Numbered from the stretch's first letter, positions 1-9,295 are shown. The stretch: DNA of 64,000 nt from an uncultured Oscillospiraceae bacterium (GCA_947629795.1 CANRFC010000008.1:1-64000); one strand, 5' to 3'. The notes: a model not told the origin generated them from the letters alone. A program made the numbers and translations.

Positions 1-822
<822 letters not shown>

Positions 823-845
823 GGCGTTTCACTTCCTTTTCTCAT

Positions 846-881
846 GGAAAAGGGCCGGACAGTCCTTTGACCGGCCGGCCC
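846..881 (-). terminator. Terminator or attenuator hairpin between hsp20 and clpB
   Basis: Read on the minus strand, GGGCCGG and CCGGCCC pair around a 16-base loop and are followed by CTTTTCC, just upstream of clpB. This fits an intrinsic terminator that would partly separate clpB from hsp20 transcription. The T run is short, so efficiency is uncertain. Confidence 0.5.
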
Positions 882-947
882 CTCTTGCGTTACCTTGCGT
901 AAAGTTTTGCTCTGTAATACGCCGGCAGCGAATGAAAGTTCTTTCTG

Positions 948-975
948 CCTGCTCTTTCTTTCAAGAAAGAGCAGG
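948..975. promoter_or_regulatory. 13-bp perfect hairpin abutting the hsp20 stop codon
   Basis: CCTGCTCTTTCTT is followed after two bases by its exact reverse complement, directly next to the hsp20 stop. No T run follows on the minus strand, so it looks more like a 3' stabilising or processing structure than a classical terminator. Confidence 0.45.
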
Positions 976-1404
976 TCACTGAATGGCGATCTTGTGGGTC
1001 TCGGGCTCCACGGGCTTGGCCTTGGGCAGAGTCAGGGCCAGCACGCCGTTTTCGTAGGCGGCGGTGATGCCCGATTCGTCGATGCCGGTGACGTCAAAGC
1101 TCCGGGTGAAGGAGCCGTACCGGCGCTCCCGGCGGATATAGCTGCCGTCCTCAGCCTTCTTCTCCTCGCTGTCCTGGTGGACGGCGGTGATGGTGAGGAT
1201 GCCGTCCTTCAGGTCCAGGTCGATGTCCTCCTTGCGGAAGCCGGGCAGCTCGGCCTCCAGCACATAGCTGTCTCCGGTGTCCCGGATGTCGGTGCGGAAG
1301 GCGGGCAGGTCGGTGTTGGACTTGCGGAAAAAGTCCCGGGTGAAGTTGTCGAAGGTATCAAAGACGTTGTTGTCGCTGCGGTCAAAGGGAAGCATACCAA
1401 ACAT
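976..1404 (-). CDS. Small heat-shock protein, Hsp20/alpha-crystallin family
   Basis: A 142-residue holdase chaperone that binds unfolding proteins without ATP. The N-terminal arm opens MFGMLPFDRSDN; the alpha-crystallin domain follows at about residues 38-140, with the typical ELPGFRKEDIDLDLKDGILT strand pair and the C-terminal strand ENGVLALTLPK. The length is usual for bacterial Hsp20. Start ATG 1404 follows a GAGAAATCG-type purine tract (AAGGAGA). A perfect CIRCE operator lies about 210 bp upstream, so HrcA control is likely. clpB follows on the same strand after a terminator-like hairpin. Confidence 0.95.
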   Translation of the reverse strand: MFGMLPFDRSDNNVFDTFDNFTRDFFRKSNTDLPAFRTDIRDTGDSYVLEAELPGFRKEDIDLDLKDGILTITAVHQDSEEKKAEDGSYIRRERRYGSFTRSFDVTGIDESGITAAYENGVLALTLPKAKPVEPETHKIAIQ

Positions 1405-1580
1405 GATCGATTTCTCCTTTTTCAGTCAATTTTGTGGTTTGTTCTGGCACTCCTGGTTTCTTACTGCTAACTGAACGTGGGCTCCATAGGGCTCATCCTT
1501 TCCGAGGAACCGGGGTCCCGAAGGCCTCCGTCCTCTGTCTCTGTCGTTCTGAAAGCAAGTATAGTCAAGGTCTGTGAACA

Positions 1581-1611
1581 AATATACCAGAGATTATGAA
1601 CAGACTGTAAA
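1581..1611 (-). promoter_or_regulatory. Weak sigma-A-like promoter upstream of hsp20
   Basis: On the minus strand TTTACA (1611-1606) and TATATT (1586-1581) are separated by 19 bases, longer than optimal. It sits directly downstream of the CIRCE element and is the best promoter candidate for hsp20. Confidence 0.35.
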
Positions 1612-1613
1612 CG

Positions 1614-1640
1614 TTAGCACTCTTTGTCTAAGAGTGCTAA
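1614..1640. promoter_or_regulatory. CIRCE operator (HrcA binding site)
   Basis: TTAGCACTC, nine bases (1623-1631), then GAGTGCTAA: an exact match to the CIRCE inverted repeat TTAGCACTC-N9-GAGTGCTAA bound by the heat-shock repressor HrcA. It lies upstream of hsp20, not next to groESL or a dnaK operon, which are its usual partners. Confidence 0.94.
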
Positions 1641-1686
1641 ATCCAGGGGCAAAAAGAACGGCGGGGAGCCCCCGCCGCTCCTTCTG

Positions 1687-3171
1687 TCAATCCCCTCGTC
1701 CCCACCGGCGGTAGGCCCGATCCAGGGTGACCCCCAGCAGCAGGAAGAGCAAGGGCATCACCACATAGCGGTACCGGGCCTGGACCTCGATGAGCAGGAA
1801 CACGCAGAAGAACCCGCACAGGCTCACCAGGCAGAACAGTCCGCCCGCTTTGCGCTGGCCCCTCTCCCGCCACAGCAGCCAGGCTGCCCCGGGCACGCTC
1901 AGCCACACCAGGAGGTAGACCGCCTTCTCCGCCGCCTTGAGGGCGCTGAGGCACCGGTCCACCGTCACCCCGGGCAGGAGCTCGGCGGCGCCGTTCAGGT
2001 GCCCGGTGGACCAGAAAAAGGACTCCTCCTCGGCCCACATCAGCTCGGTCTTGCTCAGGAAGAAACCGGGGACGTCCTCACAGGCGGCAAAGGACTCCTC
2101 CACCACCCGCCGGGTCTCGGCCTTGCGCTGAGCGTCGTCGGCGATGTCCAGGATAAAGGCGTTGCGCTCGCTGTACCCGCCCCCGGTGTTCAGCGCGTCC
2201 AGACCCACGGCGAACTTCCATTCCGGCCGGGTGTTGCCGACGCCGTGGGGCGCCAGCCCGGCGGCGGTGAGCCCCGCCCCCGCCAGGGTCTGCACCAGCC
2301 AGAAGGCGGCCAGCACCGCCGCCGCGCCGCCCAGGGCGCCCCCGGCCCTCTTTTTGGAGGGTTTCTGGAGGAAAAACCACCCACACCAGCACACCAGGGC
2401 GGCCAGGAAGACCACCCCCTCGGGGCGCATCAGGTTCCCCACCGCCAGGGCGGCTCCCGCCGCCGGCAGCCGCTTCCAGCTCCGCCCGGACAGCAGCAGC
2501 CACACCCCCAGCAGCAGGAAGAAGGTGGAGATGTGCTGGTTGGTCAGCACCGCCGCCATGTGGATGACGGCGGGATACACCGCGTAGAGCCACGCCGCCC
2601 CCACCGCCGCCCGCTCCGAGACGAAGGTCCCGGCGATGCGGCAGATGAGGTAGTCCACCCCCACCATAAAGGCCAGGTTCAGCGCCTTCAGCGCCCACAC
2701 CGAGGGGAAGAGCTTCAACACCAGGGCCTGGTAGGCCACGAAGGGGATCTGGTACCCCCACCAGCGGAAGTAGCTGCTCTCGGCCCAGCCCATGTCCCCC
2801 GCGGCCATGCCCCGGGCGGCGTCATAGAGCAGGGCGAAGTCGCTCTGGATGGGGGTGCGCACCGCCAGCATATAACCCAGCCGCAGCCCGGCGCACACCG
2901 CCAGGGCGACCAGCAGCAGGGTCCGGTCCTTTGCCTTCACCCGCCCCAGGGCCCACAGCCCCAGGACCAGCACGGCCATGCCCACCGCCGCCAGGAGGAC
3001 CCACCGCCAGGAGTACCGTCCCGAGCGGACCCGCTCCGCTGTCAGGCCCAGGTTCTGGCACACCACCAGAAGGGCCATCCCGGCGGCGAAGAGCAGGGCC
3101 AGGGCCTCCAGGACCCGGCTGACCACGGTGCCCTCCCGCCCCAGGGGGGCGCGCTCCCTCTCCTCGGCCAT
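1687..3171 (-). CDS. Polytopic membrane protein, GT-C-like glycosyltransferase
   Basis: 494 residues with about ten or more hydrophobic segments. After two N-terminal membrane segments comes a loop with RTPIQSDFALLYDAARGMAA, which resembles the first extracytoplasmic loop of GT-C (PMT/ArnT-like) glycosyltransferases where an acidic residue acts in catalysis. Such enzymes move sugars from lipid-linked donors onto cell-surface acceptors; the donor and acceptor here are unknown. Start ATG 3171 has GAGGTGGGG upstream. It stands alone, back to back with the divergent MATE gene. The GT-C assignment is by motif and topology only. Confidence 0.7.
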   Translation of the reverse strand: MAEERERAPLGREGTVVSRVLEALALLFAAGMALLVVCQNLGLTAERVRSGRYSWRWVLLAAVGMAVLVLGLWALGRVKAKDRTLLLVALAVCAGLRLGYMLAVRTPIQSDFALLYDAARGMAAGDMGWAESSYFRWWGYQIPFVAYQALVLKLFPSVWALKALNLAFMVGVDYLICRIAGTFVSERAAVGAAWLYAVYPAVIHMAAVLTNQHISTFFLLLGVWLLLSGRSWKRLPAAGAALAVGNLMRPEGVVFLAALVCWCGWFFLQKPSKKRAGGALGGAAAVLAAFWLVQTLAGAGLTAAGLAPHGVGNTRPEWKFAVGLDALNTGGGYSERNAFILDIADDAQRKAETRRVVEESFAACEDVPGFFLSKTELMWAEEESFFWSTGHLNGAAELLPGVTVDRCLSALKAAEKAVYLLVWLSVPGAAWLLWRERGQRKAGGLFCLVSLCGFFCVFLLIEVQARYRYVVMPLLFLLLGVTLDRAYRRWGRGD

Positions 3172-3202
3172 GTCTTCCCCACCTCTTTCCGCGTTTTTCC
3201 TG

Positions 3203-3231
3203 ATTATACCGCCTTCTTTCCCTTCCGTCCA
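3203..3231 (-). promoter_or_regulatory. Promoter of the GT-C-like gene
   Basis: Minus strand TGGACG (3231-3226), 17-base spacer, TATAAT (3208-3203), 32 bp before the start codon. Confidence 0.5.
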
Positions 3232-3263
3232 GCCCCGGGGAGAAAAAATCCCCGGCCGCCGCC

Positions 3264-3292
3264 TTTACCTGCCGGGAAAAATGTACTATAAT
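3264..3292 (+). promoter_or_regulatory. Sigma-A promoter of the first MATE gene
   Basis: TTTACC (3264-3269), 17-base spacer, TATAAT (3287-3292), followed by AAAGGAG and the GTG start at 3328. Confidence 0.75.
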
Positions 3293-3327
3293 AGGGCGGC
3301 ATCTCTCCGGAAAGGAGCGCGGCGCCC

Positions 3328-4713
3328 GTGCATCGTAAAAACGACCTGGGCCGGGACCCCATCCCCGCCCTGATCCTCCGCCTGGCCATCCCCACCATGC
3401 TGGCCCAGTTCGTCAACGTGCTCTACTCCATCGTGGACCGGATGTTCATCGGCCACATCCCCGGCGTGGGCGACCTGGCCCTGGCCGGCGTGGGGGTGTG
3501 CGCTCCCATCGTCACCCTGCTCAGCTCCTTCTCCCTGCTGGTGGGCCAGGGCGGCACTCCCCTCATGGCCATGAAGCTGGGCCACGGCGACCGGGAGAGC
3601 GCCCAGGCCATCCTCTCCAACTGTCTCCGGCTCCTGCTGGTCTTTGCCCTGGGGCTGAGCCTGCTCTTCTTCCTCCTGCGCCGGCGGTTCCTCTGGTGGT
3701 TCGGCGCCAGCCCGGACACCTTCCCCTACGCCCTGGAGTACCTCACCATCTACGTGGCGGGCACCGCCTTTGCCCTCCTCTCCGCGGGGCTCAACTCCTT
3801 CCTCATCGCCCAGGGCCGCTCCGGCCGGGGCATGGTCACCGTCATTCTGGGGGCGGGGCTCAACATCGCCCTGGACCCGGTGTTCATCTTCGCCCTGGAC
3901 CTGGGGGTGGCCGGGGCGGCCTGGGCCACCATCCTCTCCCAGGCCGCCTCCGCCCTGTTTGCCCTGGTGTCTCTCCGCTCCCCCGCCCTGCCCGCCCGGC
4001 TGACCTGGGGCACCTTCTCCCCCCGGCTGTGCCGGAACGTGCTGGCCCTGGGCTTCTCCCCCTTCCTCACCTACGCCCTGGACAGCGTCCTGCTCATCCT
4101 TTTCAACACCATGCTCCAGCGCTGGGGCGGCCCCGGCGAGGGAGATATCCTCCTCACCTGCGCCACCATCGTGCAGAGCTACGCCCTGCTCCTCATGCAG
4201 CCCATGGACGGCATCTCCCTGGGCTGTCAGGGCCTGGTGAGCTTCAACTACGGCGCCGGGGACTTCCCCCGGGTCAGGGCGGCCCTGAAGGGCATCTACC
4301 TCCTCTCGGTAGGCTTCGCCGCTGCCATGCTGGTGATCACCGGCCTGGTCTCCCCCGCCTTCGTCCGCCTGTTCTCCCAGAGTACCGATATCCTCACCCG
4401 GAGCGTGACCTATATCCGCATCTACACCGCCGGAGCGATCTTCATGGCCATCCAGTGGGTCTCGGTGGACCAGGCCATCGCCTTGGGGCAGGTGCGCCTG
4501 GCCCTGTTCTGCTCCCTGTTCCGCAAGGGGGCCCTCCTGGCCGCCATCCTGCTCCTGCCCCGGCTCTTCTCCGCCGATTCCCTCTTCTGGACCCAGCCCG
4601 TGTGCGACTGCGTGGGAAGCTGCCTGTCCCTGACCCTTTTCCTTCTCCTCATCCCCAGGCTCCTCACCTCCCGGACTTCCCCGGTTGACAGCGGGGTGTC
4701 CCATCCGCTATAA
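3328..4713 (+). CDS. MATE family multidrug efflux transporter
   Basis: 461 residues, the usual MATE length, with twelve predicted membrane helices in two related bundles. N-terminal signature LAIPTMLAQFVNVLYSIVDR and GHIPGVGDLALAGVGV match the NorM/DinF group, and the second half repeats the pattern (LGFSPFLTYALDSVLLILFN; SLGCQGLVSFNYGAG). MATE proteins export cationic compounds in exchange for Na+ or H+. The GTG start is preceded by AAAGGAG ten bases upstream. The promoter of lysA is embedded in its last codons. Substrate unknown. A second, only distantly similar MATE gene lies at 16973-18349. Confidence 0.92.
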   Translation: MHRKNDLGRDPIPALILRLAIPTMLAQFVNVLYSIVDRMFIGHIPGVGDLALAGVGVCAPIVTLLSSFSLLVGQGGTPLMAMKLGHGDRESAQAILSNCLRLLLVFALGLSLLFFLLRRRFLWWFGASPDTFPYALEYLTIYVAGTAFALLSAGLNSFLIAQGRSGRGMVTVILGAGLNIALDPVFIFALDLGVAGAAWATILSQAASALFALVSLRSPALPARLTWGTFSPRLCRNVLALGFSPFLTYALDSVLLILFNTMLQRWGGPGEGDILLTCATIVQSYALLLMQPMDGISLGCQGLVSFNYGAGDFPRVRAALKGIYLLSVGFAAAMLVITGLVSPAFVRLFSQSTDILTRSVTYIRIYTAGAIFMAIQWVSVDQAIALGQVRLALFCSLFRKGALLAAILLLPRLFSADSLFWTQPVCDCVGSCLSLTLFLLLIPRLLTSRTSPVDSGVSHPL

Positions 4714-4714
4714 T
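4685..4714 (+). promoter_or_regulatory. Consensus sigma-A promoter for lysA-gluQ, inside the MATE 3' end
   Basis: TTGACA (4685-4690), 18-base spacer, TATAAT (4709-4714). Both hexamers are perfect, and the -10 box contains the TAA stop of the upstream gene. Confidence 0.85.
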
Positions 4715-4745
4715 GCCCCTATCCTAAAGAAATCAGGTGCCCGCC

Positions 4746-6011
4746 ATGGAAAAAAGGCCTTTTGTGACCCTCCCCCGGCTCCAGGCCATCGCGGAGGAAT
4801 ACCCCACCCCCTTCTACCTCTACGACGAGGCGGGCATCCGCGCCACCGCCCGGGACCTCCGCGCCGCCTTCTCCTGGAACCCCGGCTTCGTGGAGCACTT
4901 CGCCGTGAAGGCCACCCCCACCCCCGCCATCCTGAAGATCCTGCGGGAGGAGGGCTGCGGCGTGGACTGCTCCTCCCTCACCGAGCTGATGCTCGCCCAG
5001 CGGTGCGGCTTTGCCGGGGAGGAGATCATGTTCTCCTCCAACGAGACCCCGGCAGAGGAGTACGCCCTGGCCGCCAGACTGGGGGCCACCATCAACCTGG
5101 ACGACTTCACTCACATCGACTTTCTGCGGGACACTCTGGGCTGTATCCCGGAGAAGATCTCCTGCCGCTTCAACCCCGGCGGGGTCTTCCGGCTCAGCAC
5201 CTCCCGGGAGGGGTTCCAGGTCATGGACACCCCCGGCGACTCCAAATACGGCTTCACCCGGGACCAGCTCTTTGCCGGCTACCGCAAGCTGAAGGCCATG
5301 GGGGCCAAGGAATTCGGCCTTCACGCCTTCCTGGCCTCCAACACCATCTCCAACGCCTACTACCCCGCCCTGGCCGGCATCCTCTTCCAGCTGGCCGCCG
5401 ACCTTCAGCGGGAGACCGGCTGCCATGTCACCTTCATCAACCTCTCCGGCGGCGTGGGGGTCCCCTATCGCCCCGACCAGGAGCCCAACGACATCTTCGC
5501 CATCGGAGAGGGGGTGCGGGAGCAGTATGAGAAGATCCTGGTCCCGGCGGGGATGGGAGACGTGGCCATCCACACCGAGCTGGGCCGGTTCATGCTGGCT
5601 CCCCACGGGGCCCTCATCACCCGGGTCCTCCACTTCAAGCACATCTACAAGGAGTACGTGGGGGTGGACGCCTGCGCCGCCAACCTCATGCGCCCCGCCA
5701 TGTACGGGGCCTACCACCACATCACGGTGATGGGCAGGGAGGACGAACCCTGTGACCACATCTACGACGTGGTGGGGGGCCTGTGCGAGAACAACGACAA
5801 GTTCGCCGTGGACCGTCCCCTCCCGAAAATCGAGCTGGGCGACCTGCTCTTCCTCCACGACGCCGGGGCCCACGGCTTCTCCATGGGCTATAACTACAAC
5901 GGCCGCCTCCGCTCGGCGGAGCTGCTCCTCCGGACCGACGGCACCGTGAAGCTCATCCGCCGGGCCGAGACCCCGGAGGACTACTTTGCCACCATGGTGT
6001 TCGACCGATGA
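4746..6011 (+). CDS. lysA: Diaminopimelate decarboxylase
   Basis: PLP-dependent fold-III decarboxylase that converts meso-diaminopimelate to L-lysine. About 421 residues. The PLP lysine is in HFAVKATPTP near residue 53; NLSGGVGVPY matches the phosphate-binding glycine loop; the C-terminal barrel has RPAMYGAYHHI and GLCENNDKFAVDR, which matches the family CESGD motif in a variant form. ATG 4746 is preferred because AGGTG lies six bases upstream; an in-frame GTG at 4737 falls inside that site. The stop overlaps the gluQ start (ATGA), so the two are translationally coupled. Confidence 0.92.
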   Translation: MEKRPFVTLPRLQAIAEEYPTPFYLYDEAGIRATARDLRAAFSWNPGFVEHFAVKATPTPAILKILREEGCGVDCSSLTELMLAQRCGFAGEEIMFSSNETPAEEYALAARLGATINLDDFTHIDFLRDTLGCIPEKISCRFNPGGVFRLSTSREGFQVMDTPGDSKYGFTRDQLFAGYRKLKAMGAKEFGLHAFLASNTISNAYYPALAGILFQLAADLQRETGCHVTFINLSGGVGVPYRPDQEPNDIFAIGEGVREQYEKILVPAGMGDVAIHTELGRFMLAPHGALITRVLHFKHIYKEYVGVDACAANLMRPAMYGAYHHITVMGREDEPCDHIYDVVGGLCENNDKFAVDRPLPKIELGDLLFLHDAGAHGFSMGYNYNGRLRSAELLLRTDGTVKLIRRAETPEDYFATMVFDR

Positions 6012-6925
6012 AAGGTCGGTTTGCGCCCTCGCCCAGCGGGCGGATGCACCTGGGCAACCTCTTCTCCTTCCTCCTGGCCTGGCTCTCCGCCCGGCACGCC
6101 GGGGGCTCCCTGGTGCTGCGCATCGAGGACCTGGACCCGGTGCGCTGCCAGCCCGCCTACGCCTGGCAGCTCATGGAGGACCTGGAGTGGCTGGGCCTGA
6201 CCTGGGACGAGGGGGGCGAGACCCCCTCCTCCTGGCAGTCCAACCGGGGCCACCTCTACGCCGCTGCCTTTGACAAGCTGAGGTTGGCGGGGCTCACCTA
6301 CCCCTGTTTCTGCTCCCGCATCCAGCGCCTCAACGAGGCCCCCCACATCCACGAGATCTCCCCCTCCTGCCCTTGCGCGGCCCTGACGGAGGAGGAGATT
6401 GCCGGGAAAATGGCCGAAAAAGTGCCCAGTTTCCGGGTAAAAGTCCCCCACGAGACCATTTCCTTCGTGGATGGGCTCCAGGGCGAGTACGCCCAGGACC
6501 TGTGGACCGAGTGCGGCGACTTCCCCATCAAGCGCGCCGACGGGGCCTGGGCCTACCAGCTGGCGGTGGTGGTGGACGACGCCGCCATGGGGGTCACGGA
6601 GGTGGTCCGGGGCCGGGACCTGCTCTCCTCCACCCCGCGCCAGCTCTGGCTTTACCGGGCCCTGGGCCTTCCCGCCCCGGCCTTTTATCACGTGCCCCTG
6701 CTCCTGGCGCCCGACGGGCGGCGGCTGGCCAAGCGGGACGCCGACCTGGACATGGGGGCCCTCCGGCGGCGGTACGCCCCGGAGGAACTGCTGGGCATCC
6801 TGGCCTGCCTGGCGGGGCTTCAGGTGGACGCCGCCCCCGTCTCCGCCCAGGCGCTGATACCCAGGTTTGACTGGAAAAAAGTGCCAAAAAATGACATTTT
6901 TGTCCCCAAAAACCTGGTCTCATGA
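6008..6925 (+). CDS. gluQ: Glutamyl-Q tRNA(Asp) synthetase
   Basis: A 305-residue GluRS catalytic-core paralogue lacking the anticodon-binding domain, which attaches glutamate to queuosine at position 34 of tRNA-Asp. Seen: the class I HIGH-like motif (RFAPSPSGRMHLGN), LRIEDLDPVR, a zinc-knuckle region CFCSR...SCPC at about residues 98-123, and the KMSKS-equivalent RLAKRDAD near residue 240. The length is that of the YadB/GluQ family. It overlaps lysA by four bases; functional linkage to lysine synthesis is not obvious. Confidence 0.9.
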   Translation: MKGRFAPSPSGRMHLGNLFSFLLAWLSARHAGGSLVLRIEDLDPVRCQPAYAWQLMEDLEWLGLTWDEGGETPSSWQSNRGHLYAAAFDKLRLAGLTYPCFCSRIQRLNEAPHIHEISPSCPCAALTEEEIAGKMAEKVPSFRVKVPHETISFVDGLQGEYAQDLWTECGDFPIKRADGAWAYQLAVVVDDAAMGVTEVVRGRDLLSSTPRQLWLYRALGLPAPAFYHVPLLLAPDGRRLAKRDADLDMGALRRRYAPEELLGILACLAGLQVDAAPVSAQALIPRFDWKKVPKNDIFVPKNLVS

Positions 6926-7005
6926 CCCCTCTTTTTGGTCTCCTATCCCCCGTTTTTGGTCCTCCACCCCGCCCTCATCTCCTGTCCTTTTTGCCGCAGT
7001 CCCTA

Positions 7006-7047
7006 TGGAAAAACTCCCCCGGCCATTTTCGTGGCTCGGGGGAGTTT
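7006..7047 (-). terminator. Intrinsic terminator of the RluD-type gene
   Basis: Minus strand: AAACTCCCCCG and CCGGGGGAGTTT pair with an internal GCCA/TGGC extension and run straight into TTTTTCC. The structure overlaps the stop codon at 7046. It could also end gluQ from the other side. Confidence 0.75.
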
Positions 7048-7936
7048 ACTCTTTAAGGGCGGCCATGTCGGGGGGAAGGGGGGCGGCGAAGGCCAGCGTT
7101 TCCCCGGTGAAGGGCTGGGTGAAGCGCAGATACCCGGAGTGGAGGGCGGGGCGGGTGATGAGGTCCGGGGCCTCGGTGCCGTAGAGGAAGTCCCCGGCCA
7201 GGGGGTGGCCCAGGTAGGCCATGTGGACCCGGATCTGGTGGGTCCGGCCGGTGTCCAGGGTCAGGGCCAGCAGAGAGAACCGCCCCCAGCGGCGCAGGGT
7301 CTCGTAGTGGGTCCGGGCGGGTTTTCCGTCGGGACGGACGCACTGCTTGATATAGGACTCGTCGGTGCGGCCCAGGGGGGCGTCCACCACCCCGTTCATG
7401 GGCTCCGGGCAGCCCTCGCACACCGCCAGATAACAGCGGAGAAACCGGTCCGAGTGGAGCTGCCCGGTGAGGGCGTGCTGGGCGGCGGGGTGCTTGGCCA
7501 CCACCATGAGCCCCGAGGTGCCCTTGTCCAGGCGGTGGACGGGGTGAAAGTCGGCCTGAAGGCCGGCCTTTTGATAGTAGGCCACCAGCCGGGCCCCCAG
7601 GGAGTCGTCCCAGCTCCCGGCACAGGGGTGGACGGCCAGATGGGGCGGCTTGTTGACCACCAGCAGGTCGTCGTCCTCATAGACGATGTCCACCGGGGCG
7701 TCGTGGGGGACGATGTCCGAGCCCGCCCGGTCATCGCACAGGATGGAGACCACCTGGCCGGGGTGGACGGCGTAGCTGGTGTAGATGTCCTCCCCGTCCA
7801 GCAGAAGTCCCCGCGCCCGGTGCTTGGCCCGACGGATGGCCGAGGTGGACAGTCCGTGCTTTTTCAGGATGGCGTCCACCCGCTTCCCCTCCTCCTGGGG
7901 AAGCACAGGAAATTCCAGATACCGCAGGTCGTCCAC
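7046..7936 (-). CDS. RluA/RluD family 23S rRNA pseudouridine synthase
   Basis: 296 residues. An N-terminal S4-like segment (about 15-85) is followed by the pseudouridine synthase domain with PVHRLDKGTSGLMVVAK; the aspartate in HRLDKGTSG is the catalytic nucleophile. C-terminal LDTGRTHQIRVHMAYLGHPL is the family substrate-binding motif. Which uridines are modified cannot be told from sequence. It is divergent from hemW, with which it shares a -35 region. A second family member lies at 46956-47918. Confidence 0.92.
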   Translation of the reverse strand: MDDLRYLEFPVLPQEEGKRVDAILKKHGLSTSAIRRAKHRARGLLLDGEDIYTSYAVHPGQVVSILCDDRAGSDIVPHDAPVDIVYEDDDLLVVNKPPHLAVHPCAGSWDDSLGARLVAYYQKAGLQADFHPVHRLDKGTSGLMVVAKHPAAQHALTGQLHSDRFLRCYLAVCEGCPEPMNGVVDAPLGRTDESYIKQCVRPDGKPARTHYETLRRWGRFSLLALTLDTGRTHQIRVHMAYLGHPLAGDFLYGTEAPDLITRPALHSGYLRFTQPFTGETLAFAAPLPPDMAALKE

Positions 7937-7953
7937 CTCCTCTCTTTCTGGAA

Positions 7954-7982
7954 ATTATACCACATACAAAAGGCCTTTCCAA
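7954..7982 (-). promoter_or_regulatory. Promoter of the RluD-type gene
   Basis: Minus strand TTGGAA (7982-7977), 17-base spacer, TATAAT (7959-7954). The -35 hexamer overlaps that of the divergent hemW promoter. Confidence 0.6.
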
Positions 7983-8004
7983 GTGGAGAAAAATGTAGTA
8001 TAAT
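7976..8004 (+). promoter_or_regulatory. Promoter of hemW
   Basis: TTTCCA (7976-7981), 17-base spacer, TATAAT (7999-8004), 34 bp before the start codon. Confidence 0.6.
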
Positions 8005-8038
8005 ATCACTAATAGCTATCAGGAGTGAGGTGCTGTTT

Positions 8039-9244
8039 ATGGCCGAAAAGCTGGGCGTTTATATCCACATTCCCTTCTGCAAGGCCAAGTGCGACTACTG
8101 CGACTTCTACTCCCTCCCCGACCGGGAGGGGGCCATGGACGACTACCTCAAGGCCCTCACGGAGCACATCAAGGAGACCGCCCCCCTCACCAAGGGCTGG
8201 CAGGTGGACACGGTGTACATCGGCGGGGGGACCCCCAGCGTCTTCGGGGCCAAGCGCCTGGGCAAGCTCCTGGGAGAGGTCCGCCGCCGCTTCGACGTGG
8301 CCCGGGACGCCGAGATCACCTGCGAGGCCAATCCCGAGAGCGCCGACTTTTCCTTCCTCCGGGCCGTCCGCCACGCCGGGGTGAACCGCCTGTCCCTGGG
8401 GATGCAGTCGGCCTGTGACGGGGAGCTCCACGCCGTCCACCGGCTCCACGACTTTGCCCAGGTCCAGGAGGCCGTCCAGGCCGCCCGGAAGGCTAAGATC
8501 AAGAACCTCTCCCTGGACCTGATCTACGGCCTGCCGGGACAGAGCATGGAGTCCTGGCAGCGCAGCGTGGAGTCCGCCCTGGCCCTGTGCCCGGAGCACC
8601 TGTCCTGCTACGGGCTGAAGGTGGAGCCGGGGACCCCTCTGGACGGCCGGGTGATGCGGGGGGAGAGCCTCCCCGACGACGACATGCAGGCCGACATGTA
8701 CCTGTGGATGGTGGAGCGGCTGACCAGGGCGGGCTTCGCCCAGTATGAGATCTCCAACTTCGCCAAGCCGGGGTTCCAGTCCCGGCACAACCTGAAGTAC
8801 TGGATGGGCAAGCCCTATGTGGGCTTCGGCCCCGGCGCCCACTCGGACTTCGGCGGGCGGCGGTACTCCTTCGTCCGGGACCTGGACCGGTACATCGGCG
8901 GCATCCTCCGGGGCGGGGCGGTCATCGACCAGTCCGACCTCATCCCCCACCGGGAGCGGGGCAGCGAGTACCTGATGCTCCGGCTGCGCACCACCCGGGG
9001 CATCGAGGAGTGGGAGTACCGGCGGGAGTTCTCCATGTCCTTCGAGCCCATCGAGCGCAAGCTGGAGGAGTACGAACGCCAGGGCTGGGCCGAGAAGCGG
9101 GACCGCCGCTGGTTCCTGACCCCCAAGGGTTTTCTGGTCTCCAACCAGCTCATCGGGGACCTGCTGGCCCTCCAGGAGGTGGCCACCCTGGAAAACACCC
9201 TGCCCCGGCTCCGGGACCAGGGGAAGCTGAAGCTCAAGCCATAA
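8039..9244 (+). CDS. hemW: Radical SAM protein HemW (heme chaperone, HemN-like)
   Basis: 401 residues. Opens GVYIHIPFCKAKCDYCDFYS with the radical-SAM CxxxCxxC cluster motif plus the extra cysteine-phenylalanine spacing typical of HemW; then GGGTPS, LSLGMQS and LSLDLIYGLPGQS, and a C-terminal HemN-like domain. HemW members bind and transfer heme and lack coproporphyrinogen dehydrogenase activity; many genomes mislabel them HemN. ATG 8039 follows AGGAGTGAGG. It is monocistronic by context, closed by a hairpin at 9296. Confidence 0.93.
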   Translation: MAEKLGVYIHIPFCKAKCDYCDFYSLPDREGAMDDYLKALTEHIKETAPLTKGWQVDTVYIGGGTPSVFGAKRLGKLLGEVRRRFDVARDAEITCEANPESADFSFLRAVRHAGVNRLSLGMQSACDGELHAVHRLHDFAQVQEAVQAARKAKIKNLSLDLIYGLPGQSMESWQRSVESALALCPEHLSCYGLKVEPGTPLDGRVMRGESLPDDDMQADMYLWMVERLTRAGFAQYEISNFAKPGFQSRHNLKYWMGKPYVGFGPGAHSDFGGRRYSFVRDLDRYIGGILRGGAVIDQSDLIPHRERGSEYLMLRLRTTRGIEEWEYRREFSMSFEPIERKLEEYERQGWAEKRDRRWFLTPKGFLVSNQLIGDLLALQEVATLENTLPRLRDQGKLKLKP

Positions 9245-9266
9245 ACTGGGAAACGTCCCCCCGCGG

Positions 9267-9295
9267 TTTACACCGGGCAAAATTCGTGATATGAT
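9267..9295 (+). promoter_or_regulatory. Promoter of the NAGPA/SLH gene
   Basis: TTTACA (9267-9272), 17-base spacer, TATGAT (9290-9295). The predicted start of transcription falls inside the left arm of the downstream hairpin. Confidence 0.7.
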
